Assembly (NCBI RefSeq): GCF_016545825.1
Contig: NC_052622.1
Span: 40,199,263 to 40,263,262, forward strand
DNA from: Eucalyptus grandis
Taxonomy: Eukaryota; Streptophyta; Magnoliopsida; Myrtales; Myrtaceae
DNA: 64,000 nt
Reading direction: 5' to 3'
Shown here: one piece after another, positions 47,314-57,571 of the stretch
Layout: each line of letters opens with the position of its first letter
Position numbering within the stretch: position 1 is the first letter of the stretch
Notes under the pieces: model-generated
Databases searched by the model: none
Told to the model about the DNA's origin: nothing
Seen by the model: only the letters and a program-made list of their open reading frames with translations
Made by a program: the position numbers and the translations under genes

Positions 47314-48126
47314 GGGTCAATTCCATAAAAAAGCACGAACTTTAATTTTGTCCCAAATCTGGCCCGAACTTTATTTTGTCTCAAAAAAAAAGCACGAACT
47401 TTAGGGGTTGTCCCAAATCCCCGAACTTTATTTTGTCTAAAAAAAGAAATACAAACTTTAGGTTATTAAGGCTTGGTACCCTCCACGCCAAGGGGAAGAG
47501 TTCGAGACTTCGTGGACGCAGTGCTTCAATGCTTTGGATGGGCCAGCGGCGGGGGCCCTACCCATGTTGTTCCATGGAATTCCCCTGGTCACCAAAAAAA
47601 AAAAAAAAAAAACAAACTTTAGGTGTTGAGACCCAAACTTTATTTGAGACAAAATAAATTAATTCTATTACAAATAGGCTTCACATCTCTATTTAACTAC
47701 AAGATGCGCACGATTTTAATATCTCGCTTTAAAGCAATGTAATCTTCTGCTTTCAACCTAGCTTCTGACATTGCAAACAGTTTGCCAATTGTTAATTGAT
47801 CCAATGGCCCTAGCTATGTGCCTCATCCCCTGGAACTGAAACTGCTGAATTATTTTTCTCATGAGAATCATCTGTAAAGTTCACCTCATTAGAAGGCAAA
47901 CTTAAATTTAACACTTCATCCAAACACTCGAATACAGCATCGTTTTGATGTGTTGGATATTATTGCTGACGTGGAAATGCCATGTCGGATAACTGTGGAA
48001 TGAGGGTTAACGGATGGCCAGATTTGGGACACAAGTGAAAATTTATGCATTTTTTTAGACAAAATAAATTACGGGCCAAATTTGGGACAACACTTAAAGT
48101 TCGTGCTTTTTTTATGGAATTAGCCC
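47314..48126. mobile_element. Foldback/MULE-like element with tandem-unit arms, copy B1
   Basis: Left end GGGTCAATTCCATAAAAAAG and right end CTTTTTTTATGGAATTAGCCC are inverted repeats. A 10-bp direct duplication AAAATAAAAA lies at 47304-47313 and 48127-48136. Each arm has units AAGCACGAACTTTA...TTTTGTCTCA repeated two or three times. A SINE-like insertion sits in the left arm. Related to 50169-51096. Confidence 0.82.
47464..47611 (+). mobile_element. SINE-like insertion with poly(A) tail
   Basis: A GC-rich 130-base body ends in an A-run of about 18 and is bounded by a perfect 13-bp duplication ACAAACTTTAGGT (47451-47463 and 47612-47624). GTTCGAGAC at 47500-47508 matches the RNA polymerase III B box (GWTCRANNC). 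The A box is not clear. The structure fits a tRNA-derived SINE copied by a LINE machinery. It interrupts a unit of the host element B1, so it is younger. Confidence 0.75.
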
Positions 48127-48139
48127 AAAATAAAAATAT

Positions 48140-48260
48140 TGCCATATGTACCCTTAGAGTTGAAAGCACTCCCCTCTAGATCTAGGATCTGGTCATTGAT
48201 GACGAGTAGTTCATTGAGAGGACATCAACAACAAAGAGGTGGAGCTTTTATCTCATGCAT

Positions 48261-48323
<63 letters not shown>

Positions 48324-48430
48324 AGAGAGAGACTCTAAGATAAGTGCATATTCGGAGGAGGCATCGGGTGAATTTCCTTGGGTGACAACAATGGAGGATG
48401 CTAATGAAAAGAGCAAGTTGAATGAGGATG
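48140..48430. repeat. Duplicated segment, right part of copy 1, with (TG)n expansion
   Basis: CAACAACAAAGAGGTGGAGCT and CATATTCGGAGGAGGCATCG align with 55725-55750 and 55840-55860. Between them this copy carries a (TG)n run at 48265-48319 followed by GA repeats, where the other copy has only a short GA run. Confidence 0.65.
48265..48319. repeat. (TG)n microsatellite
   Basis: About 27 uninterrupted TG units followed by a GA run. Confidence 0.97.
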
Positions 48431-48475
48431 GCCACTAAAAGGGGAAAAAAATAGGTGTAACGGTCATCATTTTTT

Positions 48476-49240
48476 TTTCAAAAAGTACCAAAAAGATCAT
48501 AAGCCTATTCTTTTTGTATAAATTTAGTCCTAACATTTCAATTAGATCATTTTATTCTTAAAAAAATTCATTTGTATCAATTGAGTCCATTTAATCAATT
48601 TAGGCCGGAAATGACTGACATAGACACAAGACATCCCATATGGCATGATGGGACACCGACATTGACATTTTTTTAATGATTTTTTTGAAGTTTTTTCTTT
48701 CCTTATTCCTTTTTCTTGCATGACTATTCCATGACCGAAGAGGGCTGGCCTCGCCTGGGCAAGGGCGAGTGCTGGCGACGTTGCCCTAGCTAGATCTAAT
48801 GAGGACGACCCTCACTAGAGGCCAGGAGATCAAATTGAGGAAGGAGGCCGTGGAGAACAAAAGCCATTTGGGGACAGGATTGTATTCAGAGGAAGGAGGA
48901 CATACCCCCTCGTAAGCTAGAATTTGCAGGGATCTGGAGGACAAGCTAGTCAACAAGGAATGGTGTGGGACTCAGCAATCGAGTTAGAAGACTGAGGTAC
49001 CTTGCGGCCTTTGGTAAGGCTTGGTCACCTTTGCCCGCACTGGCATAGGCCTAGGTGAAGGCCGTGACCCTTGCCAAGAGCGGTCATGCCATGGAGGATG
49101 ACTGACACTTACATTAGTATTCTTCAACATAAATTATTTGGATAAACTCCATTAGTACCAATGTGAAAAATTTTAATACTAAATTTTTCTAATTGAAAAG
49201 TTAACTAATACAATAAATTTGGGGATTTTTTTATACTTAT
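48476..49240. mobile_element. Inverted-repeat element with GC-rich core (copy C3)
   Basis: The left arm has AAATTTAGTCCTAACATTTC and CAATTGAGTCCATTTAATC. The right arm has GGATAAACTCCATTAGTACC and AATACTAAATTTTTCTAATT, their near-complements. The core 48715-49095 contains GAGGGCTGGCCTCGCC-type words. The same end family as 43740-44405. Confidence 0.5.
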
Positions 49241-50168
49241 TCTTTTTTCATTCTTCTACAGATAGACTCTATGTCCCTAGGAATTCTGCACATGTTTTTT
49301 ACAAGAATTCGATATAGATCTAAATTTCTAAAACGTGAAATCCTCCAAAGCTCACGTGCGCCTAAAAAATATAGTATATATTAGTCTCATCATGAATGTA
49401 CATTCCTCACCTTAGGGCGCTTCGGACTTTTTTATCTCTCTTGATTGACACCTAAGTTTACCCAAAGGTTTTCATTGCATTTTCTAACCTAAAAAAGCAA
49501 AGATAAAGATAAAATTGGAATTTAATCTCTATCAAAAACATTTCGGATGATATGCACTGCGTCCTTGCATTTCACATTTCGGATGATATGCACTGCGTCC
49601 TTGCATTTCATGTTTGGGCATTAGTTACGGTTACTAAGAATTTACACATGGAACTGCGTTTAGGGATACTTAAGTTGTCGCGCTCCGCCGCCCCACGCGC
49701 CGCCCCACGTTAACACGCGCCGCTGCACCAGGGGATGAGTTACTTCACGCGCCTCTCACGCCCAGAAGCTTCTGCACTAGTGTTTGCTGACATCGTCAAC
49801 ATGTAAGCTGCAGCCACGAGCACGTCATTTGCCACGTCAGCTTACAGTAACTTAGCCTGCTCAAGCCAGCCGGTTTTCTGTTCAATAGACCTTGACGGTT
49901 CAATAATTTTCAGGCAAGTTCTCAGAAACTTCAGACCGGTTCTAGAGGAATGTCTAAGTGTTGAGCCTATTTATGACCTTATTTCTCCAAATCTGTCCAC
50001 AAATGTGTTGTTTTCTTCACTTTTTTTAATCCATTCTATTGTTTTTCACTGATAACATGGTGGATAAAATGAAAGTTTCACTATTTCACTATTCATTCAA
50101 ACCATATTAAATGGATCAAGTAATTTTCAAAGGGCTCAGTAAAATGTCAAGCTTTGTAGAAGGACATA
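49241..50168. other. Intergenic; 36-bp tandem duplication at 49539-49610
   Basis: CATTTCGGATGATATGCACT... is present twice head to tail with a 36-bp period. A GC-rich patch lies at 49680-49760. No gene recognised. Confidence 0.5.
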
Positions 50169-51096
50169 GGGCCAATTCCAAAAAAAAAAGCACCAATTTT
50201 AGGTGTTGTCTCAAATATGGCCCGAATTTTATTTTGTCTCAAAAAAAAGCACAAACTTTAGGTGTTGTCCCAAACCGACCAAACTTTATTTTGTCTAAAA
50301 AAAAAAAACACAAGCTTTCACTCATGTCCCAAATCTGGCCCTCCGTTAACACTTCCTCTAAACACTCGAATGCAACATCGTTTTGCACCTCAACAAATTT
50401 GGACCTCTTCACAGTCGACCCATAGGGCAAATAGGAGGAGTGCATTTACGGCAACACCTAGATCCCATAAGTTTATGCATCTTCTTAGTGTCAAGTCCAA
50501 AAGCATCTCCATGGTACCATTATGTATCAAAGGAGTAGATATCAAAGTTATTTATGACATTCAAAAAACAATTAGACTCAATGCACATTAACTTCACAAC
50601 TTTCACAGGGCCAAAATTTATGACGGAAACAACGTCTCCAAGCAATCAAGCTTGTGTATGTGCAAGAGCAAGTGTCTCCGTGTGAGAGAATGAGAGAGCA
50701 AGCCAGTGCGCGAGATCTTCCAACGAATTTAAGACTCCCATGCGCAAACTCTTTGAGGAAAGGAAACCCTAGAAAGAAGTCTCCCCAATCTAATGAGTCA
50801 TGCATTACAGAAGAAGAGAAAGCCCAAGAACAATTTTGTCTTTATATCCATATCAGCTTGTTGTGTTGGATATTATTGTTGACGTGGAAATGTTACGTCA
50901 GATGATTGGAATGAGGGTTAACGGAGGGCTAGATTTGGGATACGAGTAAAAGTTTGTACTTTTCTTTTAGACAAAATAAAATTCAAGCTAGATTTGGGAC
51001 AACACCTAAAGTTTGTGCTTTTTTTTAGACAAAACAAAGTTTGGGTCAGATTTAAGGACAACACCTAAAATTCGTGTTTTTTTATGGAATTGGCCC
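50169..51096. mobile_element. Foldback/MULE-like element with tandem-unit arms, copy B2
   Basis: Left end GGGCCAATTCC and right end GGAATTGGCCC are perfect inverted repeats. The flanks GAAGGACATA (50159-50168) and GAAAGACATA (51097-51106) match at nine of ten positions. The arms repeat AAGCACAAACTTTAGGTGTT units as in B1. The interior includes TTGTTGACGTGGAAATG text shared with B1 near 47960. Confidence 0.82.
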
Positions 51097-51129
51097 GAAA
51101 GACATAAGTCTTGGCATTACTCACTAGTA

Positions 51130-52263
51130 AAGGTGTTAGATGGGTGGGTCGAGTCAAGTTTGGGTCGGGTCATTAATGGCCCGACCCAAATTGACCGATT
51201 AACCCACTTATGACCCATTTATGCCTAATATAAATTTTCCTGACCCATACTCGACCCATTTAACTAAACTTAAAAAAGCTTATTTATTATATATATGTTT
51301 AAAAAAATGGTATTACTAAAATAGTTTTATACAACACAAATTTAATGGACAATTTTTATAATTTTTAAAATAATTATTTTAAAAAATCGAATTTTATTAT
51401 TTTTTATTTTTTAAAATTAAATTTTTTATTATTTTTAATTATTTTTAATTATTTTTAAATTTTAATTTTCTTTTTCTTTTTCTTTTTTCTTTTTTGTTCT
51501 TCTTCTTCTTTGGCCAGCCGCCGGCCACAGGTGAGCCTCGGGCTCACCAAATTCGGCAAGCTCGCTTGACGCCGGCGAGCTCGAGTCTCGCCAGATCGGT
51601 GAGGCTCAAGCCTCGCCCGATCGTCGGCCGAGGCCTCCGTCTCGCCAGATCTTCCAAGCTCGAGGCTCGCCAATGTCGAGCAAGCTTGAGCTCGCCCCTC
51701 ACCAAACGTCGGCGAGGCCTCCGCCTCACTAGATCTAGCGAGCTCAAGCCTCGCCGACGTCGGCGAGGCCTCCACCTCGCCAAATCCGATGAGCTCGAGG
51801 CTCGCCGATGTCGGGCAAGCTCGAGCTTGCCCCTCGTCCAACGCCGGCGAGCCTCAAGCTCGCCAGATCAGCGAGGCTTGAGCTCGGCCGACGCTGGCAA
51901 GCTCGAGGCTCGCCTGGTCGATCGCTGACGATCGGAGAAAAAAGAAAGAAAATTAAATTAAATTAAATTAAAAAGAAAAGAAAATTAAAATAAAAAGTAA
52001 TTATAATTTCAGTTTTTATAATAAAAAAAATTGTAAAGTTAAATAGAGAAAGAGAGTTCAGTAAATGGGTTCATTTTTAATGGGTTGATAAATGGGTCTT
52101 AAATGGGTCTGTTCTCAAACCTATTTAAGATTCATATATCTTAGCATCTTTATTTTCAAAACCTATTATGGATGTTTTGGGAAATGAGACTTGACCCATT
52201 AACGATCCATTTAATTATAAATGGGTCCATAAATGGATCAATGACCCATTTAACACCTCTAAG
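51130..52263. mobile_element. MULE-like element with GC-rich internal minisatellite (copy C4)
   Basis: The ends carry AGGTGTTAGATGGGT and the complement TTAACACCTCT. A 9-bp direct repeat TCACTAGTA flanks it (51121-51129 and 52264-52272). Subterminal TGGGTC/GACCCA words repeat. The core, 51500-51935, is opened by TTCTTTGGCCAGCCGCCGG and consists of degenerate repeats of CGAGCTCGAGGCTCGCC with a period near 35-60 bases. Frames read there are repeats, not genes. Confidence 0.72.
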
Positions 52264-52272
52264 TCACTAGTA

Positions 52273-54260
52273 ATATTCTTGAGCCTATTTAGACTACTGG
52301 TGAGAGTGAGGACGTAGTTGCTAAATATTTGGACAAGCGGGATAGCAAGAACTATTAAATCCTAATGAGGTTTCAAAATACTTTGATTACATCTATTAAA
52401 TCTATGTTTGGTTGCACCAATACAGCAAACAAAGCCTGAGATCTAGGCCCTGCATGGTAATGTTCTTTTTCTTTGTTTTTGAACAAAAATTTTGTTTTTG
52501 TTCCCGGAAACAAAAAAAGAACAGAAACGTGTTTGTTTGCGTTTTTGTTCAAAAACTGTTTTTTTGTTCCCGGAACAAAATGGAAACGAAAAAAAGAAAC
52601 AAAAAAAAGTTAATTTTTTGTTCCAGAAACACTTCTTGAAGAACAATTCTCTCTCTTTCTTTTCTTCTCTTTTTTTATTCTTCTTTTCTTCTTCTTTTTT
52701 CTTTGGCCGATCGCCGGCCTCGGCCATGGCCGGCGACCGGTCGTCAAGGGTCGGCGACCTCTCCGGAGCGTCGTCGACCCTCGGCGAGGCCGAGCATCGC
52801 CGGTCCCGGCGAGGCTTGGCCTCGCCGAGGGCCGGCCGGCAAGCCTCGCCATGGCTGGGTGAGGCTGCCGGCCCCGTCGGCCGGTCACGAGAGGCCGACA
52901 ACCGGCCAAAAGAAGAAAAAAAGAAAAAAGAAAAAAGAAAGGAAAAAGGAAAAATAAAATAAAAATATTAAAAAATTAAAAGAAACAAAAAAATATAAAT
53001 TTACCAAACGTGTTTCTATTCATTTTTATTCCCGAAACAAGTTTACTAAACACGTCTTTCGGTAAAAAATTGTTTCCCGGAACAGAAATAGTTTTTCTAT
53101 TTTTGTTCCCTAGAACAATTTTTTAACGAAACGTTACCAAACGCGCCCCTACTTGCCGACTTGCCAATCAATTATCAACTTTTAAGGAATCACCAAGACA
53201 AGTCCGCCCACTAATGGTTTTTATCCTCCATGCATGCTTTTTGGGATCAATTAATTTCATTTGAGCCGCAATGGGATGCAAATTTTGATGCTCACAAGTT
53301 TGCTAAATATCATGATTTTATGCTTATTATGTAATTTTTTATGGCACTTAACTATGAGTTTGAACTTGTGGAAGCTTCACTTCTCCATGAAGATCCTTTA
53401 CCTCATTTCAGGCACGTCTCATAGTTGTTGACTGAGGAGACTCAATTACCTATTTTGAGGCACAACGCAATACCTTTCTATGTCTACTCTCACAAAAATT
53501 GCAGTGCCTCATCACACAAGCCTCTTGTGGGCTTCGTTGTTGACACGGTCACCTAGCATCCAATTGCTATCAACTACAATCTAAGCAACCCACAAATTAG
53601 ATAACCAATCCTGATGCAAAGATCCACATGCACACCAGTCCACTACTATTACCATTGAGGGTTCCCTCGACGAATCATTCATTACTCTATATTTGGAGGA
53701 TCTTTGTTCCATTCTTCAAGAATTTAATATTGCTATTTCTCCATCACTAACACTTTTTCTTTATTTGTCATTTCATATACTTTCGATTTATGACACTTTG
53801 ATTTTACCTACTACAATCACATTGGTCTTGACATTCACTTCTCTTCTGATGGATATCATGTGCACAATTCATTGACAAGATGGACAATTCAGACTAGTCA
53901 TAAAGTAGATCCCTACTTGAGCTTATCTTTTTAAAGTTTCCAAAATCTTTTGTTAAATCATATGAAACTTGACATTCTCGATTAAGTCATCCTTCTTTCT
54001 TTAGATTATGTACTTGGATTTTAAGTGGTCACATACGTTCTATTGACAATAAACTTCTCGACTGCTTGTTGGATAAGTTGGGAAAACATCATGTTTTATC
54101 GTTTAATCTTAATGAGTTTGTCTCCTTACAAGCGCTTGTTTAGTAGTGTTCCTAATTAAAATCTTCTTCAAGTATTTGGCGGTGCTTAGTTTTTGCATCT
54201 TTTACCAAATGAAATGCACGAAGTTAGAACCTCGTGAGGCAGTGTCACGACCGTCTTGAG
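52273..54260 (+). pseudogene. Decayed Ty1/copia element (gag, protease-integrase scraps), split by a MITE
   Basis: Left of the MITE: DVVAKYLDKRDSKNY and TNTANKA, stop, DL. Right of it: ADLPINYQLLRNHQ, FWDQLISFEPQWDA, FAKYHDFM, then MALNYEFELVEASLLHEDPL, the copia gag. Further on: FSSDGYHVHNSLTRWTIQTS (pre-integrase), LLDKLGKHHVLSFN (integrase zinc region) and FLHLLPNEMHEVR with KLEPRE in a neighbouring frame near 54190-54235. Large deletions, stops and frame changes throughout. Removing the MITE and one target copy restores gag continuity. Confidence 0.7.
52446..53148. mobile_element. Tourist-like MITE with GC-rich core (copy C5)
   Basis: Left end GGCCCTGCATGGTAATGTT and the complement of the right end GGGCGCGTTTGGTAACGTT match at 13 of 19 positions. 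A 3-bp duplication CTA lies at 52443-52445 and 53149-53151. The arms repeat TTTTGTTCCCGGAACAAAA-type palindromes. The core 52700-52915 begins CTTTGGCCGATCGCCGGCC and is strongly GC-rich. Non-coding. Confidence 0.8.
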
Positions 54261-55262
54261 GAATTCTAGAAACAAGTTTAGAGGTTTTGCTTGAAAGATT
54301 GTCCAAATGATTTACCACAAGATGACAATCCAAGGGGTCTATTGATCCCAATTCAATAGCTCACATGATGTTGGGCTTTGTTTTTAAGTTCTAAACAACC
54401 TAATTATTTCCTAAAATTTGCCATCAGCTATTTGAAGTTGGCTAGAAACCAAATGAGATGTGGGAGGTTTTTTTCATTTCCTACGCAACCAAAAATTCTA
54501 ATTTCGAGGAGTTGATTATGCTAATATTCCTATTAACATCCTTTTGGTACCTTCAACTTGGAAGGTTGTTATCTAAGTGGTCATGCATTGTGCTCTTGAG
54601 GGGTTTATTATTTAATTCTAAACTAGACTTAATGTATATAAAAAAAGAGATTAACAAACAATATTTTGAAATGCAGTGCCGTAAAGACACAAACAATTAA
54701 TGAAATGGCTTATAAGTAAAGGTGGGAAAGGAAAACCCAATACAAATCGGACAAAAATTATTACAAGGTCAAATAACAGCCTGATACTAAGCCAGGCTAA
54801 GAATATATAATGCCTTCTTATTAAGCCTTGGGACATAAATCCCCATAAGCTTGGGATTATAGACTAAACCTATTAAGGGGAGCCTAAATCCAATCATATT
54901 ATTATCCAAATGCTAATCTAAGGAATTCTAACCATCAGTTTAAAGGTGATTGTAAGTCTAACGTGATTTTATCGAATAGAATCTAAACTAATTAGGACCT
55001 AAAGTTTTCAGCAAGCTAACCTAGTTAGTACTAAGCTAAACTAAGTTAGACTATGCTAATGTCGCTTTGGACCGCCACCGAAGACTGCCCCGTCTTCAAG
55101 CTCACGTCTGCCTCCTTTGGCTCCTTGGCCGCCACCTTGACCGTCATTATTGTCAATCATTTCATTCATCCAATCAACACTCAACTCATACATCCAATCA
55201 AATCAAGCAATTAGCAACGGTCGCTTAAGTAAGAAGATATCTAAATATCTTTAATAGAGAGC
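54261..55262. other. Intergenic region without recognised genes
   Basis: AT-rich, with a GC-richer stretch at 55070-55150 that may be old coding sequence. No motif recognised. Confidence 0.3.
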
Positions 55263-55940
55263 ATCCCGAATATTGACCGGCGAGTTCGCATTGAGCGACG
55301 TGTTGCAAGCGCTTTTAATGTGCATAGAAGAGTGCTTTGAGCTCTTGACGTTCATCTCAGCGGATGGGGATTCTATGTGTCCTAATTGATCTCTCGATCT
55401 CCTATGTCTCTCGTGAGATTTTGACATGGGTTCGCTCCATCTGATTCTTCCACACCAAATCAAACACCAAACCCCATCTAACCATTCGTCTCTGACTTAG
55501 TGCGCGTTGCTGCGATTGGCGAAGTCAACGCCGCTTCGTTTATACCAGGGCAGCACAACAAGCAAACATCACCTAAGGCGAGTCACCTCTAGGGGCTGCC
55601 TCTCCCCCTTTTTGATATCGAAACGAGGTCGACTTCCGTTTGAGATGTCGATAGATTTAAAATCGGAGGCACTGCCTCTAGACCTGGGATTCCATAGGCG
55701 ATGGCGATGAGTAGCTGATTGAGATGGACGTCGACAACAAAGAGATGGAGCTGAATTCTCATTGAGTCGATGTCAAGATTGACATATTTTTGCGTGCACA
55801 CTTGAACGGGGAGGGAGAGAGAGAGAGTCTGAGATCGGTACATATTCGGAGGAGGCAGCGGTGAATTTGCCTGCACGATAATAATGGAGAATGCTAATAA
55901 AAAGACGACGACGGTGGAGGATGGCAGCTGAAAGAAAATT
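55263..55940. repeat. Duplicated segment, copy 2 (compact)
   Basis: It contains in one piece the two blocks found apart at 46226-46394 and 48140-48430, in the same order and orientation. The open frame 55589-55960 on the minus strand has a hydrophobic start (STVVVFLLAFSIIIV), but the paralogous block does not keep that frame, which argues against a conserved protein. Confidence 0.55.
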
Positions 55941-56299
55941 GCAGGTGTCATAGTTATCATATTTTTCTATATATTTCGTATATAGATCCAATCCATATTC
56001 CCAGGAAGTCCCACCATGTTTTTACAAGAATTCGATATGAGCTTGTAAGAAATATCAAGTTTCACAAATGTAAAATCCTCCAAAGCTCAATGCTATGACT
56101 TGCTAAAAAATATTAGTATTAGAGTCCGCTAATGAAAGAGAATAGTAGGGCAAAGTTGTACTAAACGAAACACTCTACTCAAAAGTCTAATCTCTTTGTA
56201 TAGAGTTTTTCAGCTTTCTTTCTAATTCTATAGCTGTCTACGGCATGAGAAATATGGGACGAGAAAGAGAAAACAAAACAACGGGGCTTTTGGTATGCA
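55941..56299. other. Spacer and probable 3' UTR of the secreted-peptide gene
   Basis: No other feature recognised. Confidence 0.3.
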
Positions 56300-56703
56300 T
56301 CAACTAAGTTTCCACGGAAAGCAACGAAGATTGGAACAAGACCCGGTGTGCACATCGGTGCATTCACCACCGGCACGGTCACAGCACTTGCAGACGATTC
56401 CAAGCGTGCCGAAGATTCCCGAATACCCTGTACATGATTGCATCGCACAATTAACGATCAATTTGTCGTAGATATCCACAAAATCAAGAGATCGGTAAAT
56501 CCTTACTCCATGTGGCCCGGAAGAACGTGGGCTAACGCGTATCCTATTGGGAGAGAGTGAGAAAGATGCTTACTGTGGTGGGATGGGATGCTGGCGAGAC
56601 TCCTCGCCTCTGTGGATACTGATTTCATCTCCGAGCCAAGACAAAGCACAACCAAGAACACGATAAGCAACGTGGGAGGCTTGAATGTTTCAATAATCGC
56701 CAT
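56300..56703 (-). CDS. Secreted cysteine-rich peptide, two exons (85 aa)
   Basis: Exon 1 is 56703-56574 (MAIIETFKPPTLLIVFLVV...). It ends at a strong donor CCACA|GTAAGC. The acceptor is TGTACAG|GGTATT and exon 2 is 56427-56300. Phase 1 joins A|GG into Arg. The hydrophobic run at residues 10-23 is a signal peptide. The mature part ends YSGIFGTLGIVCKCC, DRAGGECTDVHTGSC, SNLRCFPWKLS: six cysteines in a C-x-CC-x6-C-x7-C-x4-C pattern. Read without splicing, exon 2 shows only a different, cysteine-poor frame. I do not recognise a named family; similar short plant proteins with CKCC...GEC...CxPWK endings are in my memory as uncharacterised. A signalling or defence role is possible but is inference. 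Confidence 0.78.
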
Positions 56704-57571
56704 TCCTCTTCAACGCGTCTCCAACCGACTGATACAATTTTACTGACAAGAGAGTTTGCTAATATACGTAATATCAAAGCAGTTGAAAACCACCAGCCAA
56801 CCAAATCTTAAAAGGACGGTGTAAGATTTATTCTAGAAGAAAGCGACCCCTTTGGTTGAAAATGAATCCATGTTGAAAATTCGTCTTCTAGAAACTCCGA
56901 GAGAGAGAGAGAGAGAGAGAGAGGTCTGACAGCATGATTTTAAACTTCCTTGACGTTCCTGAAGGTGCGTAAAAAAATGGAAAATAGAAGCTTCGTCCAT
57001 GTCGGGCGTTCTTCGTATAGAATGAATTGATGCAGCCCAATCTCTTTCCAGGCTTTTTGTTTTGATTGATTTCTTCGTCTTCTTTAGTTTTGTTTGGGTA
57101 ATTAAAGTGTAGACGAGAAATGATAGACGCATATATGGCTTCTCACGGGAAATCCACTCGGGCACATAAGATCAATCAAAAGCTTATAAAGCTCGGTACG
57201 CCAAAGGTTGAGCCCTCATTCCACCAATAGGATTCACTGCTTGTCTGGAGGGCCTTCTCCGTGCGAGCCCATTTGTTGTTTGTTTAAAACTAAATTTTAC
57301 TAACAATTACTTTTTTGCTCTTCCGTGGGAATTTAAAAATTTTAAAAATTTTAAAATATTAAACCATTACTATCACAACCAAGAACTTATATCATAGCAA
57401 TATACAGAACCATTCGACTCACGCAGACAAAAAAGCAGATTATAAGGGCAAAGTAAGGGGCCAAAAAGGACAATTTTTCTGAGCAGCGGCATTTTACTCT
57501 TGCCGTCTCTCTTCCCCGTAGATTCTCTTATCGTCGAGTAGAAAAGGGCAAGAATCTACAAACAGTTGGAA
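56704..57571. other. Upstream region of the peptide gene and 3' flank of the PI31 gene
   Basis: A (GA)n run lies at 56899-56923. No further exon recognised. Both neighbouring genes are on the minus strand, so this region separates them head to tail. Confidence 0.35.

Noticed and set aside
51455..51928. Frames with repeated LARSSEAEASPT-like units
   Set aside because: They are [12 protein letters not shown] of a GC minisatellite in element C4, present in several frames of both strands.
52443..52962. Arg/Pro-rich frames on both strands
   Set aside because: They lie inside the GC core and poly-A/T arms of a MITE. Composition explains them and no start or splice context supports a gene.
55589..55960. 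Minus-strand frame with hydrophobic start, resembling a secreted protein
   Set aside because: The paralogous block at 48140-48430 does not preserve the reading frame, so conservation is at the DNA level only.
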